Part shown: positions 60,768 to 64,000 of the stretch, in pieces
How the letters are laid out: each line of letters begins with the position of its first letter
How positions within the stretch are numbered: the stretch's first letter is position 1
Assembly (NCBI GenBank): GCA_944325625.1
Contig: CALVAP010000004.1
Location: forward strand, 186,001 to 250,000
Direction of reading: 5' to 3'
DNA from: Candidatus Gastranaerophilales bacterium
GTDB lineage: Bacteria; Cyanobacteriota; Vampirovibrionia; Gastranaerophilales; Gastranaerophilaceae
DNA: 64,000 bases
Translations under genes and position numbers: made by a program
The notes under the pieces: model-generated
What the model was told of the DNA's origin: nothing
Databases searched by the model: none
What the model saw: only the letters and a program-made list of their open reading frames with translations

Positions 60768-61496
60768 ATGAGTATAAAAGTTGAACATTTAACAAAATCT
60801 TTTCGTGACAAAACCGTTTTAAATGACGTTTCTTTTGGGGTTGCAGATGGCGAAATTCTTGCAATAGTCGGATTTAGCGGCTCGGGAAAAAGTACTATTT
60901 TGAAACTTATATGCAACCTGATTAAACCCGATAGCGGAACGATAACTACAACAGGCGGTGATATTGCTATGTCTTTTCAATATTCTGCATTGTTTGACAG
61001 CTTGAATGTTGAGGATAATATCTCTTTTGCTCTTCGCGAAAGAAAAGACCTGCGCAATAAGTTTTCTGAAGCAGAAATAAAAGAAAAAGTGAGCCAAAAG
61101 CTCAAAATGGTAGGACTTGAAGGTATTGAAAAAAAATATCCTCATGAGCTTTCAGGCGGAATGCAAAAACGGGTGAGTTTTGCCCGTGCTATCATCACCG
61201 ACCCCACAATTATACTCTATGATGAACCTACTGCGGGTTTGGACCCTGTTTCATCAACAATTATCGAGGATTATATAGTAACTCTTAAAAATGAACTAAA
61301 AGCAACTTCTATCGTTGTCACACACCAAATGTCCACCATTTTGAGGACGGCAGATAAGGTTATTATGTTGTATGATGGAAACATAGTTTTTCATGGGACA
61401 AAAGATGAATTCCTAAACCAAGACAACCCTTATACAAAACAATTCATCACAGCAAGTATCGAAGGACCTATGAAAGTTCAAGCAAAGGAATACTAA
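60768..61496 (+). CDS. mlaF: MlaF-type phospholipid ABC transporter ATPase
   Basis: The 242-residue ATPase has Walker A GFSGSGKST, the signature LSGGMQKR, Walker B IILYDEPTAGLDP and a switch His in VVTHQMSTI. The Q-loop reads AMSFQYSALFDSLNV, as in MlaF. AAGGAC lies before the ATG, 16 bases after mlaE. It powers lipid transport across the periplasm. Confidence 0.95.
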   Translation: MSIKVEHLTKSFRDKTVLNDVSFGVADGEILAIVGFSGSGKSTILKLICNLIKPDSGTITTTGGDIAMSFQYSALFDSLNVEDNISFALRERKDLRNKFSEAEIKEKVSQKLKMVGLEGIEKKYPHELSGGMQKRVSFARAIITDPTIILYDEPTAGLDPVSSTIIEDYIVTLKNELKATSIVVTHQMSTILRTADKVIMLYDGNIVFHGTKDEFLNQDNPYTKQFITASIEGPMKVQAKEY

Positions 61497-61514
61497 AAGT
61501 AAAGTGAGATAAAA

Positions 61515-62876
61515 ATGAAATTTTCTTCATCGTTTAAAGTCGGATTACTAACTCTTGTTTCATTAATTATAATGATTTTTGCAGTAATGTGGATAAAAGG
61601 AAGAGCATTATCTTCAGGAGAGAGGATTAGCGTAAACTTCAAAGATGTCAACGGTTTACGTGCCGGCTCCGGAGTCCAAATGATGGGATACCGTGTTGGA
61701 CAGGTCGAAGAAATTACACCCGTAATTCAAGGTGACAACAGCTACGTCAGAGTTAAATTTGTTATAATCGAACCTGATATAACAATTCCTACGGCTTCTG
61801 AAATCTCTATTCAGCAGTCAGGGTTGATAGGTGAACAGTTTCTTGAAATAATGCCGCCTCGAATTAGAAATGTTTATATGCCTGTTATCAAAAGCGCTAA
61901 AGCACTAAAAATAGGCGATAAAGTAGAAATGCTTTTGAGCAACGAAATGTACGATATAGGACTTATTAAAAGTATAGAAATTGTCCCTACTGAATCACTT
62001 TCTATCCTACAGCGTGAAGACATTAATACCGAATATACTTATAAAATATCTTATGTTATAACAATGCCCGGACTTATTCTTCCGGAAAAAATTGACGCAA
62101 GAATTGTTTCCGATAACTCAACAACTAAACTCAAACTAGCCCCTCAAAGTAACATAAAATTATTTTTACCAAAAACAGACTCAAAATTTACTGTAATCGA
62201 ACCAATGAGACTCTCCGACTTTATGGAACTTCAATATCGTTCCGCTGAAGCCTTGACAGAGACCAACCATAAAATAAGTGCAATTTTATCAGAAGACGTT
62301 ATAAGAGATTTACAAAATACCGCCAAGAATCTTGAAGACCTTACGGTTCAAGCCAAATCAACTTTTGAAAAAGCTGAAATGCTCATTGAAACTTCAAGAA
62401 AAGAAATTGAAACGACCATGACATCTGTTAACACTCTAACCGAAAAAGTAATTGTCATGACAGATAATATCAATAATATCGTTGGCGATAAACAATTCAA
62501 AGAACAGCTTATGAGTACAACTGCTCACATAGAAAGACTTTCTGGAAATATTAACAAATTACTTGAAGACGAAAAAACAAAAGAGACTCTGGATAATATC
62601 AATGCGATATCCAAAAATGTTAATGATATCTCAACTTTTGTAAACAATATGTCACAAGATGAAGCGTTTAAAAAGAGACTCACAACAACTGTTGATAACT
62701 TTAATAATGCTCTTGTTCAGCTCGATACAACACTCACTACAATTAACACTATCACTGAAGATGACAAAAATCTGCTTAAACGAACAATAAACGATACATA
62801 CGAAACAAGCAAAAACCTTAGAAAATTCTCTGAAAAACTTAATAAACACTTCCTGCTTTTCAGATTACTTTTTTAA
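61515..62876 (+). CDS. mlaD: MlaD-like MCE-domain lipid-binding protein with long C-terminal helices
   Basis: An N-terminal membrane anchor (GLLTLVSLIIMIFAVMWIKG) precedes an MCE domain (ISVNFKDVNGLRAGSGVQMM, GYRVGQVEEI, SGLIGEQFLEI). An insertion with a second beta-region (about 130-240) and a long Thr/Asn/Lys helical tail (about 250-450) follow. E. coli MlaD is about 183 residues; this one, at 453, resembles the longer cyanobacterial and chloroplast TGD2-like types, which may span the periplasm. It is the third gene of the operon. Confidence 0.9.
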   Translation: MKFSSSFKVGLLTLVSLIIMIFAVMWIKGRALSSGERISVNFKDVNGLRAGSGVQMMGYRVGQVEEITPVIQGDNSYVRVKFVIIEPDITIPTASEISIQQSGLIGEQFLEIMPPRIRNVYMPVIKSAKALKIGDKVEMLLSNEMYDIGLIKSIEIVPTESLSILQREDINTEYTYKISYVITMPGLILPEKIDARIVSDNSTTKLKLAPQSNIKLFLPKTDSKFTVIEPMRLSDFMELQYRSAEALTETNHKISAILSEDVIRDLQNTAKNLEDLTVQAKSTFEKAEMLIETSRKEIETTMTSVNTLTEKVIVMTDNINNIVGDKQFKEQLMSTTAHIERLSGNINKLLEDEKTKETLDNINAISKNVNDISTFVNNMSQDEAFKKRLTTTVDNFNNALVQLDTTLTTINTITEDDKNLLKRTINDTYETSKNLRKFSEKLNKHFLLFRLLF

Positions 62877-62890
62877 AAATTTAAGATAAA

Positions 62891-63940
62891 ATGAAAACGT
62901 TCTTTACAAAATTACATTATGAAAAAAAACCAAATATCATGCAAAAGACGCTTTTGACAATCTTGTCACCTGCGTCTTTCGCATATTATGTAATCAGCGA
63001 ACTAAGAAACAACCTTTATAAAAAAAATCTCCTAAAATCTTATTCACCAAAAATCCTAACAGTTTCAATAGGCAACCTGACAACAGGAGGAACGGGCAAA
63101 ACCCCAATAACCGCATCCATTGCAAACTATTTAAACCAAAAAGGTTACAAAACGGCAATTTTATCTCGCGGATATGGTTCAAAATTAAATCCCAAAAATG
63201 TTAATGTTATTTCCAATGGGGAAAAAATATTTTATAACGCAAATATTGGTGGAGATGAACCTGTTTGGCTCGCTCATAACTGTCCACAGAGCATTGTTCT
63301 AACTTCTTCTGATAGAATAAAAATCGCAAAGTTTGCCCAAGATATGGGCTGCAACGCACTAATTCTTGATGACGGATTTCAACATCAAAGATTAAACAGA
63401 AATATCAACATACTTGTTGCAGATAGTGAAAAAATGTTCGGAAACAAAAAGCTTTTACCCTGCGGTCCACTGCGCGAGAGCTTAAAAAACCTTTCCAGAG
63501 CTAATGCTTTTATTATCGTAAATAAAACCAATCAACCCACCAATAAAGAAATTTATAAAGACTTGCCATCTGAAATTTTAAAAATTGAGTGCAATTTTGT
63601 AACCGACAAAGTCTATGAAATTCATTCAAATCAATTACTGGATACGCAAACAAATCAAAGAGTTTTAGCCTTTAGTGCAATAGGACAACCGGAACAGTTT
63701 TATAATTTGATTAAAGAAAACGGGCTTGAACTTATTAAAACAATAAGCTTTCCCGATCATCATAGCTATTCTTTAAATGACATTGACAACATAATTTTCA
63801 CTGCTCAAAATCTACAAATCGATACCATAATCACTACAGAAAAAGATTCGGTTAAAATTCAAAACCTAACCAATCATCCTATTTTTGCATTAAAATTAAA
63901 AGCCAACTTTTCACCTGAAGCGATTTTTGCTAATCGTTAA
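62891..63940 (+). CDS. lpxK: Tetraacyldisaccharide 4'-kinase
   Basis: The 349-residue protein has an N-terminal membrane helix (LSPASFAYYVISEL), Walker A GNLTTGGTGKTP, SRGYGSK, GDEPVWLA and LDDGFQHQRLNR, all typical of LpxK. It phosphorylates the lipid A precursor, proving LPS synthesis. There is no evident Shine-Dalgarno; the ATG is 14 bases after mlaD. Its end overlaps the convergent gene at 63937 by 4 bases. Confidence 0.95.
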   Translation: MKTFFTKLHYEKKPNIMQKTLLTILSPASFAYYVISELRNNLYKKNLLKSYSPKILTVSIGNLTTGGTGKTPITASIANYLNQKGYKTAILSRGYGSKLNPKNVNVISNGEKIFYNANIGGDEPVWLAHNCPQSIVLTSSDRIKIAKFAQDMGCNALILDDGFQHQRLNRNINILVADSEKMFGNKKLLPCGPLRESLKNLSRANAFIIVNKTNQPTNKEIYKDLPSEILKIECNFVTDKVYEIHSNQLLDTQTNQRVLAFSAIGQPEQFYNLIKENGLELIKTISFPDHHSYSLNDIDNIIFTAQNLQIDTIITTEKDSVKIQNLTNHPIFALKLKANFSPEAIFANR

Positions 63941-64000
63941 GCAGCATTATTAGCCTTGTTTGCTTTTTTCTTTGCATCGGCTGAAACAACTTTCTTACCT
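63937..64000 (-). CDS. 3' end of a Lys/Ala-rich protein gene (partial)
   Basis: A minus-strand frame enters from the right edge and ends at 63937 with a tail containing KKVVSADAKKKANKANNAA. The composition resembles the basic C-terminus of a ribosomal or DNA-binding protein, but 20 codons are too few to identify it. It overlaps the convergent lpxK stop by 4 bases. Confidence 0.5.
   Translation of the reverse strand, partial: GKKVVSADAKKKANKANNAA

Overview
The window looks like chromosome from a low-GC, Gram-negative, flagellated anaerobe related to cyanobacteria, most probably a gut Vampirovibrionia/Melainabacteria (Gastranaerophilales-like) genome. This assignment is inference. It rests on outer-membrane functions (lpxK, rfaE2, mlaEFD-like genes, a TolC-like protein), fermentative ferredoxin metabolism (a Vor-like 2-oxoacid:ferredoxin oxidoreductase, an archaeal-type split glutamate synthase with its own 4Fe-4S domains, a Na+-pumping biotin decarboxylase, PPi-dependent phosphofructokinase), LL-diaminopimelate aminotransferase as in cyanobacteria, one flagellin, and many prepilin-like proteins with an AFTLxETLITL signal. 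No insertion sequence, prophage or CRISPR array is visible.

Layout. 1-5.9 kb: a partial membrane protein, a HEAT-repeat protein, the four-gene oxidoreductase operon, then pth-rimI-bioY. 6-8.7 kb: an XRE regulator and two tandem prepilin genes. 8.7-20.9 kb: an RTX-repeat protein, a GGDEF protein, an alanine symporter-bioF operon, anmK, an Ala-rich coiled-coil protein, the split glutamate synthase and a secreted zincin. 21-31.6 kb: parvulin, aminopeptidase P, a TrmH-type methylase, an esterase-like protein, an HD phosphohydrolase, nagZ, a peptide-binding protein, tRNA-Gly, cytidine deaminase and a lone sugar-ABC permease. 31.7-34.6 kb: flagellin, a YhaM-like exonuclease and a third prepilin copy. 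34.7-40.1 kb: pyrimidine phosphorylase, then birA-oadG-oadA-oadB. 40.2-48 kb: tyrA, hinT, rfaE2, a lipoprotein foldase, mfd and a glyoxalase. 48.2-53 kb: two more pilin-like genes and the PHP-ymdB-rny cluster. 53.3-64 kb: dapL, TolC-like, pfp, a glycosyltransferase, mlaE-mlaF-mlaD-lpxK and the end of a Lys/Ala-rich gene.

The most striking signal is a family of three prepilin genes (ATGs at 6880, 7843 and 33845). Each begins with the same 132-bp cassette: a promoter with 17-bp spacing, an AGGAGG ribosome site and an ATG opening a conserved 20-codon leader. The cassette runs into a cytosine tract (C11, C11-G-C6, C6-T-C5). Beyond the tract the prepilin signal and body stay open, but in a different frame from the leader in all three copies. 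Leader substitutions between copies are synonymous or Ile/Val, so the leader appears to be translated and selected. The simplest reading is an ON/OFF phase-variable pilin family switched by tract slippage, all three OFF in this sequence. Homopolymer sequencing error and transcriptional slippage remain open.

Two further themes recur. Nine genes carry a -10-like hexamer ending exactly 6 nt (once 7 nt) before the ATG and mostly lack a Shine-Dalgarno, which suggests leaderless mRNAs. Several genes link biotin and Na+: BioY uptake, BioF beside an alanine:Na+ symporter, and BirA overlapping the operon of the biotinylated Na+ pump.
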